Below the pieces are notes generated by a model. It was not told the origin of the DNA, made no database searches, and was given only the letters and a program-made list of their open reading frames with translations. A stretch of DNA of 34,190 nucleotides from the NCBI GenBank assembly GCA_913055635.1, contig CAJXLK010000040.1, positions 1 to 34,190 of the forward strand, read 5' to 3'. Positions 17,201 through 25,381 of the stretch are shown here, piece after piece. The first letter of the stretch is position 1. Every line of letters starts with the position of its first letter. A program made the position numbers and the translations under genes. Source of the DNA: an uncultured Bacteroidota bacterium (GTDB taxonomy: Bacteria; Bacteroidota; Bacteroidia; Bacteroidales; UBA12077).

Positions 17201-17779
17201 TGTCTGTTCTTTTCCGGAAAGCCCCATTAGCTCATGCTCGGTGGGTCCGTTATTTTTTGTGGTGGGAAATGCAGTCAAATCAATTGTCGAATCCTCTTCT
17301 TCCTGCTCAAGGTCTTCAATAAGTTCGCGCTCGTCAGCATCAGGGTCATCCCAATCAAGCCCCGCCTCCTTGAAAAGTCTTTTCAAATAATCGATGTTGC
17401 TTTCGGCGTTTTTTTTATCAGCCTGATCCTTTTCTTCTTGCGAAAGATCTGCCCCAAAAGAAGCGAAATCAAGAAGAGTTTTATCTTGCAGGATTGTCTG
17501 AAACACGGCCACCTGGTGCTTGCAAATCCCGCCCCAATCATAGGGACAAGAACAATCTGAATCAATATCTGCCGGATCATTCAGATTGATCGCCACCAGG
17601 TATTTATGATCATGGCCGGAACTTTCAACAGCAAATTCCATGATTTTCGGGAAGATCGTCCTAACAAAACGCACATGACCTTTTCTCCAAAGATACTGTC
17701 CCCTGTCGACAATGACCGATGATGCATTTTTGTCAATATATTCTTTGATGGTCCGGATCAGATGTTCTTTTTCTGCCAT
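14273..17779 (-). CDS. SWIM zinc-finger SNF2-family helicase
   Basis: A 1168-aa SNF2/Rad54-type DNA translocase. A SWIM zinc finger lies near the N-terminus (C76, C78, C86, H88 in CSCPYDWGGICKH), followed by a long middle region without recognised motifs. The ATPase core starts near 710 (ELRDYQQSGLNWMAFLL) with Walker A DDMGLGKT near 735, Walker B DESQ near 830 (DEAH-type variant), LTGTPIEN, and the C-terminal lobe with SQFVSML, SLKAGGLGLNL and QAIDRTHRIGQ (near 1113). The last residues are KQLTEEDIRAIFE. The gene is convergent with the jet operon and divergent from nothing close; the histidine kinase gene follows on the same strand. ATG 17779 is the start. SNF2 proteins remodel or translocate on DNA. 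A link to jet is suggested by adjacency and by the paired remnants. Confidence 0.93.
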   Translation of the reverse strand: MAEKEHLIRTIKEYIDKNASSVIVDRGQYLWRKGHVRFVRTIFPKIMEFAVESSGHDHKYLVAINLNDPADIDSDCSCPYDWGGICKHQVAVFQTILQDKTLLDFASFGADLSQEEKDQADKKNAESNIDYLKRLFKEAGLDWDDPDADERELIEDLEQEEEDSTIDLTAFPTTKNNGPTEHELMGLSGKEQTTDETALGYTLIPSDIDSGLEVLDTELIHGRLRKDRSMHKNRVRVVGNLFPVDDLLKDIDPEDQDIISLMKRNNQMGPWLNRHIHHVTGKGTGWLSPSDIKENQRALFRLKDYSAFYLGYLREFLDKTKDKYLYYYHGKGDRHNIAARDLKPLAVQNQNELSTRLYVDQLEDRTQIRFFITLDGDELPFPLQPPYYPPWIHITLNGDLFQWKSHHHFLLAAYFGFKETAVIEMEPERWHKVFKEFIQKVQNQIHVEMDEKMKPQRQEQKPSAKINLSETGEFLLFYPVITYGHIEVMLNEDGDKLYYYSDDQLMVIHRDKAFEQEIRDFIVNLHSRFNPFSEQEYYFLHADEVMKRMWFFDFYEKCREHGIEVYGIRSLKNIRYNPAKPKTSFSVNSGIDWFDMDIKVQFGDQQASLKEVRKAVMKQQNYVKLGEDTWGILPGEWLEQWANLLKFGKVEDGKLKVSKLHFHLVDRLYKQLDNKRLKKEIREKKKLLKSFEKIEPVEKPRGLQAELRDYQQSGLNWMAFLLHFGWGGILADDMGLGKTLQMLALFRHIQQANGSEKMTFLVVAPTTLLFNWENEISKFTPNMSYRVHWGPQRDKDTAEWADEDVILTTYGTLARDIDWIRHFRFTTAVLDESQAIKNPTSLRFKAVSLIDARYRFTLTGTPIENNTMELYAQMQFVNPGLLGSQKFFQKEYALPIDKEKDKQKTRELQQLIKPFLLRRTKEKVASELPPKTEIPLYCEMDKEQRQVYEAFKKDYREKVLSKVDEVGLDQARFNVLEALTRLRQICDSPAIMNTEEDYGSSSVKLQELMRHIREKTGDHKVLIFSQFVSMLSLVTRELEQEGVAYSYLDGSTRDRQKAVRDFQDNGDCRVMVISLKAGGLGLNLTEADYIYLIDPWWNPAVEQQAIDRTHRIGQDKHIFAYKMICKDTVEDKILKLQENKKTLAADLVSAEQSFVKQLTEEDIRAIFE

Positions 17780-17870
17780 ACGAAAGTGTAATTGGGGTAT
17801 GGGACCACCAAAGATGGGAAAATCCGATATAAGAATAAAACCAACCTGCGAATATTTTTGAGCAATCCCT

Positions 17871-20000
17871 CTAATTCACCGGGATGGTAAAGACAAAGGT
17901 GGTACCCTGGCCCTGGGTGCTTTCCACCCAGATATTGCCGGAGTGCTTGGCGATGAACTCGCGGCAAAGCTTGAGCCCTAGGCCTGAGCCCTTCTCATTT
18001 TCGGTACCGGCGCCGGTATGGTGGTCATAGGGGTTGAAGACCTTCTCTTTGACCTCTTCCGGCATGCCCACACCGGAATCCTTCACGGCAATCTGAACGG
18101 CCTGGTCGGTTTTCTCACCCCGGATATCCACCTCTCCGCCCCGCGGAGTGAACTTAATGGCATTGTCCACCAGGTTGCGGATCACCAGGTTGACCATGTG
18201 GTAGTCCACCTTGCCGTGCAGGTCTGTATCCAGGTTGTGGTTCAGCCGGATGTCCTTTTGCCCGGCCTCGGACGATTTCAGCTTCACCACCTCATCCACC
18301 AGTTCACGAAGGTTTTGGGATTGCGGGCGGAACTCGATCTCATCCTTCTGGGCCCGGGCCCAGTTCAACAGGTTTTCCAGCAGGGAATAGGTGGAACTGG
18401 CTGATTGCTGCATCAACTCCATCACTTCCCGATACATGGAATCATCTTCGCGGGTGGAGTCTTTCTGCAATATCTCCAGCAGCCCCTGGAAATGGCCAAT
18501 CGGCCCCCGCAAATCGTGGGCAATGATGGAAAACATGCGGTCCTTCAGGGCGTTGGCTTTCGTGAGTTCCTCTTTCTGAGAGGAGATGATGCGGTTTTTG
18601 GCTTTCAGCTTCCTGTTCATCATCACCAGCAGCAAGACAATCCCAACTGCCAAGACCAGAACCAGAACAAAGATCAAAATCTGACTCTTCTGCTGTTTGA
18701 TCTGAAGGGCCTGCAGCTGGTTGTCCGTTTCCAGCTTTTCATTCTCCCAGGTGCGCCTGCGGATCTCGAAGTTGGTCTTCAGGGCCTGGATCTGCCGGCT
18801 GTTCTGGTCGCTTCTCACGCTGTCCTTGTAACGGGCATATGCCTCGTGGTAGTGCAAAGCCTGATCATTTTTACCAAGTTCCTTGGAGGCCTCATACAGG
18901 TTGAAAGCTGCATCCTGCATTCGGTCGTAGGTGCGGGTCTCCCGGACCATTTGAAAAGCCATTCGGGCTTTCTCCACGGCTTCTGTATAATCTTCCTCCA
19001 GCAGCAACAGATCACTTTGATTAAGGTAAATCTCAGATATGCGGCTCCTGAAACCATACTGCTCTGACAGTTGTAGGGCCTGGTCATAATAATTCCACGA
19101 TTTGTCGTAATCGCCCATCTCCTTATAGATGCCCCCGGTGGTATTCATCGCGTTGATCAATTCATACGGATTGTCAATGGATTCAAAAATTTCCCTGGCC
19201 ACTGAAGCATGTTCCAGGGCCTTTGAATAATTCTCCTCCTTAGCATAAATCTGGGCCAGGTTATGGCTGCCCCCGCCAATACCTTCCTTATGTCCCATCT
19301 CCCGGGATTTTTCAACATACAGCTTGTTGTACTCCTTTGCTTTCTCCATATGCCCCTGCGCCTTATAGATGTTGGCCACCATCACCAGGCTGTTGGCATA
19401 GTAATAGTCATCATCCCTGGCCTTGAATTTCTCCACCAGCGGCAAAAGGCGCTTTAAAGCCTCGAAGTACCGTGCCTGCTGATGCATCAGAATCACTATA
19501 TTGAAACTTGTTTCCAGAGAAACCGGATCGTCCGGGGCATAATACTTCAACGATTCCCTGAAATATTTTTCAGCTTCCAACAGGTCGCCCTGGTAAAAAA
19601 GGCTGCTGCCCAGGTTGTTCAGACAGTGGGCGTACAGCTCCTTTTCGCCCTGTTCTTTAAAGATGTCCATGATCGAAAGGGCGATGGAATCATGCTGCTG
19701 ATATTCCCTGGAAAAGTAATGGGTTAGGCTCACCTGCCGGGCCAGGCGTGCCTGTCGCAGCTCATCTCCCATCTCCTGGGCCAGGTCGCCGGCCTGTTTC
19801 CGGTATTTTGCCCCCAGCGCTGTATCTTCACGGGCATGCAGTTTATAAAGCTCCAGGAGGGCTTCAAAGCGCGTGGTATCTTCCGTGGCTGATTTCAAAA
19901 CTTGTTTCAAACTGTCGGTGGGTGGATTGTCTCCATGGGTTGGAGGGATGACAGCTGCAAAAAAGACGAAAAAGACAAGGGAGAAGGCATAGATTCTCAT
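17871..20000 (-). CDS. TPR-containing sensor histidine kinase
   Basis: About 709 aa from ATG 20000, where MRIYAFSLVFFVFFAAV starts a signal peptide; an upstream ATG at 20030 would put ten polar residues before it. The periplasmic part (about 50-420) is a set of TPR repeats (e.g. LNNLGSSLFYQGDLLEAEKY, MNTTGGIYKEMGDYDKSWNY). A membrane helix (ILIFVLVLVLAVGIVLLLV) lies near 450-470. The cytoplasmic part has a HisKA phosphoacceptor in SIIAHDLRGPIGH, an N-box NLVDNAIKF, and G-boxes KDSGVGMPEE and GSGLGLKLCREF. There is no receiver or DNA-binding domain, so the response regulator must be elsewhere. This architecture is frequent in Bacteroidota. The ligand is unknown. Confidence 0.9.
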   Translation of the reverse strand: MRIYAFSLVFFVFFAAVIPPTHGDNPPTDSLKQVLKSATEDTTRFEALLELYKLHAREDTALGAKYRKQAGDLAQEMGDELRQARLARQVSLTHYFSREYQQHDSIALSIMDIFKEQGEKELYAHCLNNLGSSLFYQGDLLEAEKYFRESLKYYAPDDPVSLETSFNIVILMHQQARYFEALKRLLPLVEKFKARDDDYYYANSLVMVANIYKAQGHMEKAKEYNKLYVEKSREMGHKEGIGGGSHNLAQIYAKEENYSKALEHASVAREIFESIDNPYELINAMNTTGGIYKEMGDYDKSWNYYDQALQLSEQYGFRSRISEIYLNQSDLLLLEEDYTEAVEKARMAFQMVRETRTYDRMQDAAFNLYEASKELGKNDQALHYHEAYARYKDSVRSDQNSRQIQALKTNFEIRRRTWENEKLETDNQLQALQIKQQKSQILIFVLVLVLAVGIVLLLVMMNRKLKAKNRIISSQKEELTKANALKDRMFSIIAHDLRGPIGHFQGLLEILQKDSTREDDSMYREVMELMQQSASSTYSLLENLLNWARAQKDEIEFRPQSQNLRELVDEVVKLKSSEAGQKDIRLNHNLDTDLHGKVDYHMVNLVIRNLVDNAIKFTPRGGEVDIRGEKTDQAVQIAVKDSGVGMPEEVKEKVFNPYDHHTGAGTENEKGSGLGLKLCREFIAKHSGNIWVESTQGQGTTFVFTIPVN

Positions 20001-20150
20001 AAACCGGATATTTGGGGGATTAAATTTCACCTTGTAAAAGTAAAAACAATATCCATTTTTCCGGCAATTCCATTCAATTTTCAGCCGATACTTAGGGCTG
20101 TTTTAGAAAGAGGCAGCCTTGCCAGGGTTGAAGGCGATTTATTAAAGCTT

Positions 20151-20345
20151 ATGCCACGATTCCTAACCCTCGGGGATCTGCTCTCGGAGCTTTACCGCAG
20201 GAAGGAGTTGCTGTCGGGGATGTTTGGCCAGCGATACCTTTCGGTTAGCGAGGAAAAAATCCTGTCGTTGCTGGAAGATGATTTGGATAAGCGAGGAAAA
20301 AATCCTGTCGTTGCTGGAGGATGATTCGGATAAGCTGGAAGAAAT
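20151..20345 (+). pseudogene. 5' fragment of a second jetA gene, frameshifted by a 43-bp tandem repeat
   Basis: ATG 20151 opens a frame whose first 44 residues (MPRFLTLGDLLSELYRRKEL...) align without gaps to the N-terminus of JetA at 7787, with 31 of 44 identical. The reading frame is then broken because a 43-bp unit occurs twice in tandem (20247-20289 and 20290-20332), which is not a multiple of three. Removing one copy restores a frame ending LEDDSDKLEEID and a stop. So it was a short N-terminal fragment even before the duplication. It lies on the far side of the jet-SNF2-kinase block and 35 bp before the YhaO-like gene. Confidence 0.82.
20247..20332 (+). repeat. 43-bp tandem duplication, two copies
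   Basis: Two adjacent 43-bp units beginning AGCGAGGAAAAAATCCTGTC differ by only two bases (GGAAGATGATTTGG versus GGAGGATGATTCGG). The duplication lies inside the jetA fragment and shifts its frame. High similarity suggests a fairly recent event, or one kept by conversion. Confidence 0.9.
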
Positions 20346-20380
20346 TGATTAATTTAGAGGGTGAAAATTTCCGGTGAACC

Positions 20381-21649
20381 ATGACCAGGGTAAAATTCGT
20401 CCACACGGCCGACCTTCACCTGGACACTCCTTTCAAGGGGCTTTCCAGCTGGAACGGTCAATTGGCCTGCAGGCTGAAAAATGCCACACTCAAGAGCTTT
20501 CAAAACACCGTTGACCTCTGCCTGCGGGAAGAGGTTGATTTTCTTTTGGTTGCCGGCGACATTTTCGACAGCGAGGATCAGAGCCTCAAGGCGCAGTTAC
20601 AATTTATCCGGGAACTAAAGCGCCTGGATGAACAAAACATAGCGACATATATCATTTGTGGCAACCATGACCCCAGGGATTCCTGGGTCGATGCCCTGCA
20701 GCTTCCCCCAAACACATACATGTTCGGGGCTTCTGAAGCGGAAAGCTTCACCCATCTTAAAGAGGGAAAGCCCGCGGTGGATATCCACGGGATCAGTTAC
20801 AAGGAGCGGGAGGTACAAAAAGATTTGACCCCTTACTATCAACTCAAAAAGGAACCATCACCGCTTTCGGTTGCCCTGCTGCACGGAACGGCTACCACCC
20901 CGGGTCCGCACGAAAACTATGCGCCTTTCCGGGTAGAAGACATTGCCGGCAAAGATTTTGATTACTGGGCCCTTGGACATATCCACAAAAGAGCGATTCT
21001 CCGCCAGAGGGATCCGGCCGTGGTATATCCCGGCAATCCGCAGGGACGGGATTTCGGGGAAACCGGGGCCAGGGGCTGTTACCTGGTGGAAATGGAAAGG
21101 GACAACCCCCCCAAAATGCAGTTTGTTCCCACCCAAATGATCCGTTTCGAGGAGCTGGAAGTAGACCTCAGCGATACCCAGAACCTCAGCGATCTGCCCG
21201 ATGCCATCGATGAAGCCCTCTTTAACCTAACTGATTATCAGCCAAACACCAGCTATATCCTTAGAATTGTCTTTACCGGCAGAACTTCCCTGCATACCAA
21301 CCTCAATAAAGAAGGTGACATCGATGAGCTGTGGGAACACCTGAACCAGGACCAGCTCAGCAAATCCCTGTTCCGATGGATCGACACAATTCAGGTAAGA
21401 ACCCAACCCAATATGGACCTGGAAAAAATCAAAAAAGGAAGCGACTTTCAGGCAGAAATAGTAAAAACCATCGAAGCTTATGAAAACAATCCACAAAACC
21501 TCGAAGAACTAATCAGACAAGCCGAAGAGAATTTTAAGGATAAACGCGCCGGAAGAAAACTCAATGAATTATCCCGTGATGAGCAAAAAATCCTGCTCGA
21601 AAAAGCCAAATGGCAATTGCTTGAAGAATTATTAAAAGACAAGGAATGA
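20381..21649 (+). CDS. YhaO/SbcD-like metallophosphoesterase (DNA repair exonuclease subunit)
   Basis: A 422-aa calcineurin-like phosphoesterase with all metal-binding motifs: DLHLD (residues 11-15), GDIFD (near 64), GNHD (near 97), LLHG (near 168) and GHIH (near 199). The C-terminal ~120 residues are helical and acidic/basic (EELIRQAEENFKDKRAGRKL), suited to contact the partner ATPase. It resembles YhaO of the YhaO/YhaN pair, the Mre11/SbcD-type nuclease. The stop overlaps the start of the next gene (ATGA, 21646-21649), so the pair is co-translated. The start ATG 20381 follows a purine-rich AGAGGGTGAAAA stretch. Its place right after the jetA remnant may be coincidental. Confidence 0.9.
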   Translation: MTRVKFVHTADLHLDTPFKGLSSWNGQLACRLKNATLKSFQNTVDLCLREEVDFLLVAGDIFDSEDQSLKAQLQFIRELKRLDEQNIATYIICGNHDPRDSWVDALQLPPNTYMFGASEAESFTHLKEGKPAVDIHGISYKEREVQKDLTPYYQLKKEPSPLSVALLHGTATTPGPHENYAPFRVEDIAGKDFDYWALGHIHKRAILRQRDPAVVYPGNPQGRDFGETGARGCYLVEMERDNPPKMQFVPTQMIRFEELEVDLSDTQNLSDLPDAIDEALFNLTDYQPNTSYILRIVFTGRTSLHTNLNKEGDIDELWEHLNQDQLSKSLFRWIDTIQVRTQPNMDLEKIKKGSDFQAEIVKTIEAYENNPQNLEELIRQAEENFKDKRAGRKLNELSRDEQKILLEKAKWQLLEELLKDKE

Positions 21650-24339
21650 TCATCAAAGAGATCCATACCGAAGGCTTCGGAATATTCAACGGATTTTCAC
21701 TGACCGGGTTGGACAAAGGAGTAAACATTCTCCATGGGAACAATGAGGTGGGCAAATCCACCCTGCTGGCTTTCCTCAGGTATACCTTGTTTGGTTACCC
21801 CGATAAAAGAAGAAAATTAAATCAATACTACCCATTAAACGGAGGCAAACATGGAGGCAGAATAAAAGCCGAGCTCTACTCCGGTAAAGAAGCAATTTTT
21901 GAACGATATGCCGGAACCGGCAACGGAAATATTACCCTGCATTACAACGGGCAGGAACTCCAGGACGAAGACCTATGGAACCAGCTTCTTGGCAATGCCA
22001 GGGAAAATCTTTATAACAATGTTTACGCCTTTTCCCTGGATGAACTGGTCAATCTCGAATCGTTGTCCGAATCAGGGGTAAAGGACAAGATATTCAGTGT
22101 GGGAATGGGCCTGAGCAACATCTCCATTGGCGAGGTCGAAGATAAAATCCTAAAGCAAAACGAAGAAATATATAAACCCAGGGGCAACAAACAACTTATC
22201 CCGGAAATACGCACCAAAATAGAAAACAAGGAATCCAGGATTAAACAAATCCAGCAATACCTGCCCCAATATCAAAGCCTGCATCAAGAAATAACACAGC
22301 TGAAAAAAGAGGCAGATGAGCTCGAATCCCGGATAAAAGAATCAAGGGAGGAAGCAAACACCCTGCACAATTACATAAAATGCTATCCTTATTTCATCAC
22401 CTATACCCATTCCGAGCAAGCCCTTAAGGGACTTCCCCCATTAAAAGATTATCCTGAAAAAGGACTGGAACGACTTGAAAAGCTGGAAGAAAGAGAAGAA
22501 ACATTAAGCAATACCCTCCGGGAATTGCACAAAGGCACGAAAGAGGAAAGGGGAATTGAAGAGCTTCAAAAGATCTGCGGAGAGATCTCCTACAACGACA
22601 AATTAGCGGAAAAGCACGACTCATTGGAATACCTGCGCACCAACCTGGAAAAATATAAACAGGCAGTGTCTGAAAAAGAGGGGGAGGAAGAAAAAATCAA
22701 GAAATACAACCAGCATATCAGCAAGAAAATATCCGATATCAACAGCCAATGGACCGAAGAACATATAAGTGGATTTTCCGACATCACGGTTCATAAAAAC
22801 GCAATAGAAAATTACAAAAACACGTTCAATGAGTTAACCCAACAAATACGGGACCAGGAAGCCCAGCTTAAGGCAATCCAGGCAAAAGAGGGGCCCCTGA
22901 GGCCAAAGGCCTTCGCCATATCCTTGGGCATTATTTTTCTTATCGGCGCTATCCCGGCCTTTTACTACAGCGTGCCAATTCTGGGCGGTGCCTTGCTGGT
23001 TATCGCCCTAATCCTTATTCTGGGCAAAAAATATTTCCTGAAAGAAGCCCCCGCCAATAAATTGAGAGAAAAAGCCGAAAAATTAAAAGCGCAAAAGCAA
23101 AGTAGGGAGCAGGAATATGGACAATACCTGAAACACCAGCTCAACCTTCCCGATTCACTATCGCCGGATGCCGTAGTGAATATCTTCGGTGAGATAGCCC
23201 AACTTCAAAACTGGATCCAGGAGAGAAATCACCTCAGGGAAAAGCTCAACCAACAACGAACTCCATTTATACGGCAATTCGAAGAAACAGCCGGCGCAGT
23301 GAGGGAAATATCCCACAAAGCAAGCAAACGGGAAAACACGGAAATCCTTGTAAACCAGCTGATTTCCGAATACGATGAAACAACGCATCAACTCAAACAA
23401 AAACAGGAGTTGGAGAAGGAACTGAACCGCAAAAGGAATGCTTTTAACAATTCAAAAGATCAGCTGGAGCAGACACAAAAAGAAATCGGAAAGATTTTAA
23501 AATCTGTTTCCGCTTCAGACCGGGATGAGTTCAGAAGAAAATACGAACAAAACAACAAGGTAAAAGAATATTTGGAGCAAAAAAAAGCGGCAGTTGAAGC
23601 CATTGAAAATATTGTAGGCCAGGGCAAAGCCGGGCAGGTGATCGAATATCTCAACAGCTATGAAAAAGAATCTATTGAGGCAAGGATTCGCGAGCTTGAA
23701 GAGCAAACGGAGGCAAAATCGCAGGAATGGCAGGATAAAAACAACAAATTGGGAGAAAAAAGAAATGAGCTCAACAGGATTGAGGGGGAATCCGAACTTG
23801 CAGCTGAACTCACTGAATTGGAGACGGAGAAGCAAAAGTTACAGGATGCTTATAAAGAGTGGGTAGCAGGTCAAATCGCTTCAAACCTCTTGAATGAAGT
23901 CAAATCCAAATATGAGCGGGAAAAGCAACCACAGGTCATCAAGAATTCAAGCCATTATTTCACAAGGATCACCTCGGGTGGCTACAGCAAGGTACGAGTG
24001 CCGCTGGACGACAAAGAAATGGGCGATATGGTGGTGTATGACGCCCGGGAAGCCCCTAAAAAAATAGATCAACTCAGCCGCGGAACTAAGGAGCAGTTGC
24101 TCATAAGCCTTAGGCTGGGTTTTATAGAAGAATATGAAAAACAAGCCGAACCCCTTCCACTGGTTGTGGACGAGGTTATGGTCAATTTCGACCCCCACCG
24201 GGCCAGGCAACTGGCAAAAATACTCCAGGAGTTTGGACAAAACAGGCAAATTCTCTTGTTCACCTGCCACCCTTCCACACAAGACCATTTCGACCGCTCA
24301 TCGGTGCATGTGAAAAAAATGCTATCCACCATTCAGTAA
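21646..24339 (+). CDS. YhaN/SbcC-like AAA ATPase with central membrane-like segment
   Basis: An 897-aa P-loop ATPase: Walker A GNNEVGKST at 31-39, followed by FLRYTLFGYP, typical of YhaN. The C-terminal head has signature LSRGTKEQLLISLRLGF and Walker B LPLVVDEVMVNFD. Long coiled coils lie between. Near residues 424-468 two hydrophobic stretches (AISLGIIFLIGAIPAF and ILGGALLVIALILIL) sit in the middle of the coil where Rad50/SbcC would carry a zinc hook; no CxxC hook is present. Related YhaN proteins have such a hydrophobic hairpin, suggesting membrane attachment. It works with the YhaO-like nuclease encoded just upstream (4-bp overlap). The likely role is end processing of DNA, or defence. 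No operator is visible. Confidence 0.88.
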   Translation: MIIKEIHTEGFGIFNGFSLTGLDKGVNILHGNNEVGKSTLLAFLRYTLFGYPDKRRKLNQYYPLNGGKHGGRIKAELYSGKEAIFERYAGTGNGNITLHYNGQELQDEDLWNQLLGNARENLYNNVYAFSLDELVNLESLSESGVKDKIFSVGMGLSNISIGEVEDKILKQNEEIYKPRGNKQLIPEIRTKIENKESRIKQIQQYLPQYQSLHQEITQLKKEADELESRIKESREEANTLHNYIKCYPYFITYTHSEQALKGLPPLKDYPEKGLERLEKLEEREETLSNTLRELHKGTKEERGIEELQKICGEISYNDKLAEKHDSLEYLRTNLEKYKQAVSEKEGEEEKIKKYNQHISKKISDINSQWTEEHISGFSDITVHKNAIENYKNTFNELTQQIRDQEAQLKAIQAKEGPLRPKAFAISLGIIFLIGAIPAFYYSVPILGGALLVIALILILGKKYFLKEAPANKLREKAEKLKAQKQSREQEYGQYLKHQLNLPDSLSPDAVVNIFGEIAQLQNWIQERNHLREKLNQQRTPFIRQFEETAGAVREISHKASKRENTEILVNQLISEYDETTHQLKQKQELEKELNRKRNAFNNSKDQLEQTQKEIGKILKSVSASDRDEFRRKYEQNNKVKEYLEQKKAAVEAIENIVGQGKAGQVIEYLNSYEKESIEARIRELEEQTEAKSQEWQDKNNKLGEKRNELNRIEGESELAAELTELETEKQKLQDAYKEWVAGQIASNLLNEVKSKYEREKQPQVIKNSSHYFTRITSGGYSKVRVPLDDKEMGDMVVYDAREAPKKIDQLSRGTKEQLLISLRLGFIEEYEKQAEPLPLVVDEVMVNFDPHRARQLAKILQEFGQNRQILLFTCHPSTQDHFDRSSVHVKKMLSTIQ

Positions 24340-24493
24340 AAGCCATTCACAATTCTGTGGAAATTGCCCCGGTTTAAGTATCCTCTATTGTTTTATGAAT
24401 AATAGGTTTGAAAATATCTTAGGCCAGGCAAGACAATTACACCCTTTCGACTAAATTCATATTCAAAAGTTAATTTATATCCCGGAAGGGGAA

Positions 24494-24889
24494 TTAGTGG
24501 CTCCCGGAATGTTCATCCAACCACTTCTCTGCTTTTGATAAAGATTTGAAATATTCTGTCGGGGCGCCCTCTACCGTGTTTGAAAATTTGTCCAGGGCAA
24601 ACTGGGCGAAAACATTCTCAGGCACAACAAAGGCCATGGCTTTCATCCCATTTTTGACCATCGTGGGAAGAACGGATGCAGCATACTCGGCATCTTCCGA
24701 TTTAACAACACTCTGGTTCAGTGCATCGGACAAAACCGTTTCTACAGGATTCGCCTTAACAAATTCAACCGTTTTATCAATGGCTTCACGAAATACCCCG
24801 GATTTTGCAAAACCACTCCACTCCTGGGTTAAACGCTTCTTTTTCGAATCAAAAGTGATCTTAATGTTTTCATTTTGATGTACAACCAT
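24494..24889 (-). CDS. Small SpoIIAA/STAS-like protein (tentative)
   Basis: About 131 aa from ATG 24889 (MVVHQNENIKITFDSKKKRL); ATG 24916 is an alternative. The pattern of a strand pair with a KKKRLTQEWSGF turn, a long helix (FREAIDKTVEFVKANPVETV), a buried strand (MAFVVPENVFAQFALDKF) and a C-terminal helix (KSLSKAEKWLDEH) fits the SpoIIAA-like/STAS fold found in many small Bacteroidota proteins. No catalytic residues are evident. It is a single gene on the minus strand. The fold assignment is by eye and uncertain; the coding status is firm because of length and composition. Confidence 0.6.
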   Translation of the reverse strand: MVVHQNENIKITFDSKKKRLTQEWSGFAKSGVFREAIDKTVEFVKANPVETVLSDALNQSVVKSEDAEYAASVLPTMVKNGMKAMAFVVPENVFAQFALDKFSNTVEGAPTEYFKSLSKAEKWLDEHSGSH

Positions 24890-24980
24890 GCTGTTTCTTT
24901 TATTGGATTTTGTCACAAACTTAAAAAAATCATTCTATCGCTGATACTTTACAGGCGGTAATTTTACCCGGCTGATTCTA

Positions 24981-25124
24981 TCAAATTTCTTCGCAAAGAC
25001 TGCTGTCTTTTACAAGAAAAGTTTTTCCTTTATCAGTCTCTACCTGTACGTTTTCACCCATCCATTCTGCCTCAGTTGGCTTGCCTTGTGAGCCCCTGAA
25101 ATTAATAAGTAAAACGTATTTCAA
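24981..25124 (-). CDS. Possible 47-aa small protein
   Basis: A 47-codon frame on the minus strand with TTG start at 25124 and TGA at 24981-24983. The peptide has a protein-like composition, with NFRGSQGKPTEAEWMGENV followed by VETDKGKTFLVKDSSLCEEI, resembling a small beta domain. There is an in-frame stop just upstream of the TTG and no ATG except an internal Met at residue 22. It fills a 250-bp gap between genes of the same strand. Low confidence without conservation data. Confidence 0.35.
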   Translation of the reverse strand: MKYVLLINFRGSQGKPTEAEWMGENVQVETDKGKTFLVKDSSLCEEI

Positions 25125-25165
25125 ATATAACTTTTATATTGGATTTATTATCGATAATGGCACAT

Positions 25166-25381
25166 TTAACGAAATCGCTTTCTGACCATATTCAGCCTTA
25201 ACCTTTGAATGCCATAAATCACAAATAAGAGAAACAAAACACCGGGATAGATCAGAATAAAAACGATGAAGTTGATCTCGTAATACGAAATATTTGTAAG
25301 GTTGGCCAGATTGATCAGAAAATCTGTACAATAAGCGTAAAACCACATGGCAAATTTAACCAGTTCGATCAGTATACTCAT
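25166..25381 (-). CDS. Small membrane protein of unknown function (71 aa)
   Basis: A 71-aa hydrophobic protein starting MSILIELVKFAMWFYAY with a second hydrophobic stretch, INFIVFILIYPGVLFLLFVI, then a basic tail (RLRLNMVRKRFR), which would face the cytoplasm. Two membrane helices are predicted. Its ATG overlaps the stop of the next gene on this strand (ATGA, 25378-25381), so the two are co-translated. No family is recognised. Confidence 0.62.
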   Translation of the reverse strand: MSILIELVKFAMWFYAYCTDFLINLANLTNISYYEINFIVFILIYPGVLFLLFVIYGIQRLRLNMVRKRFR

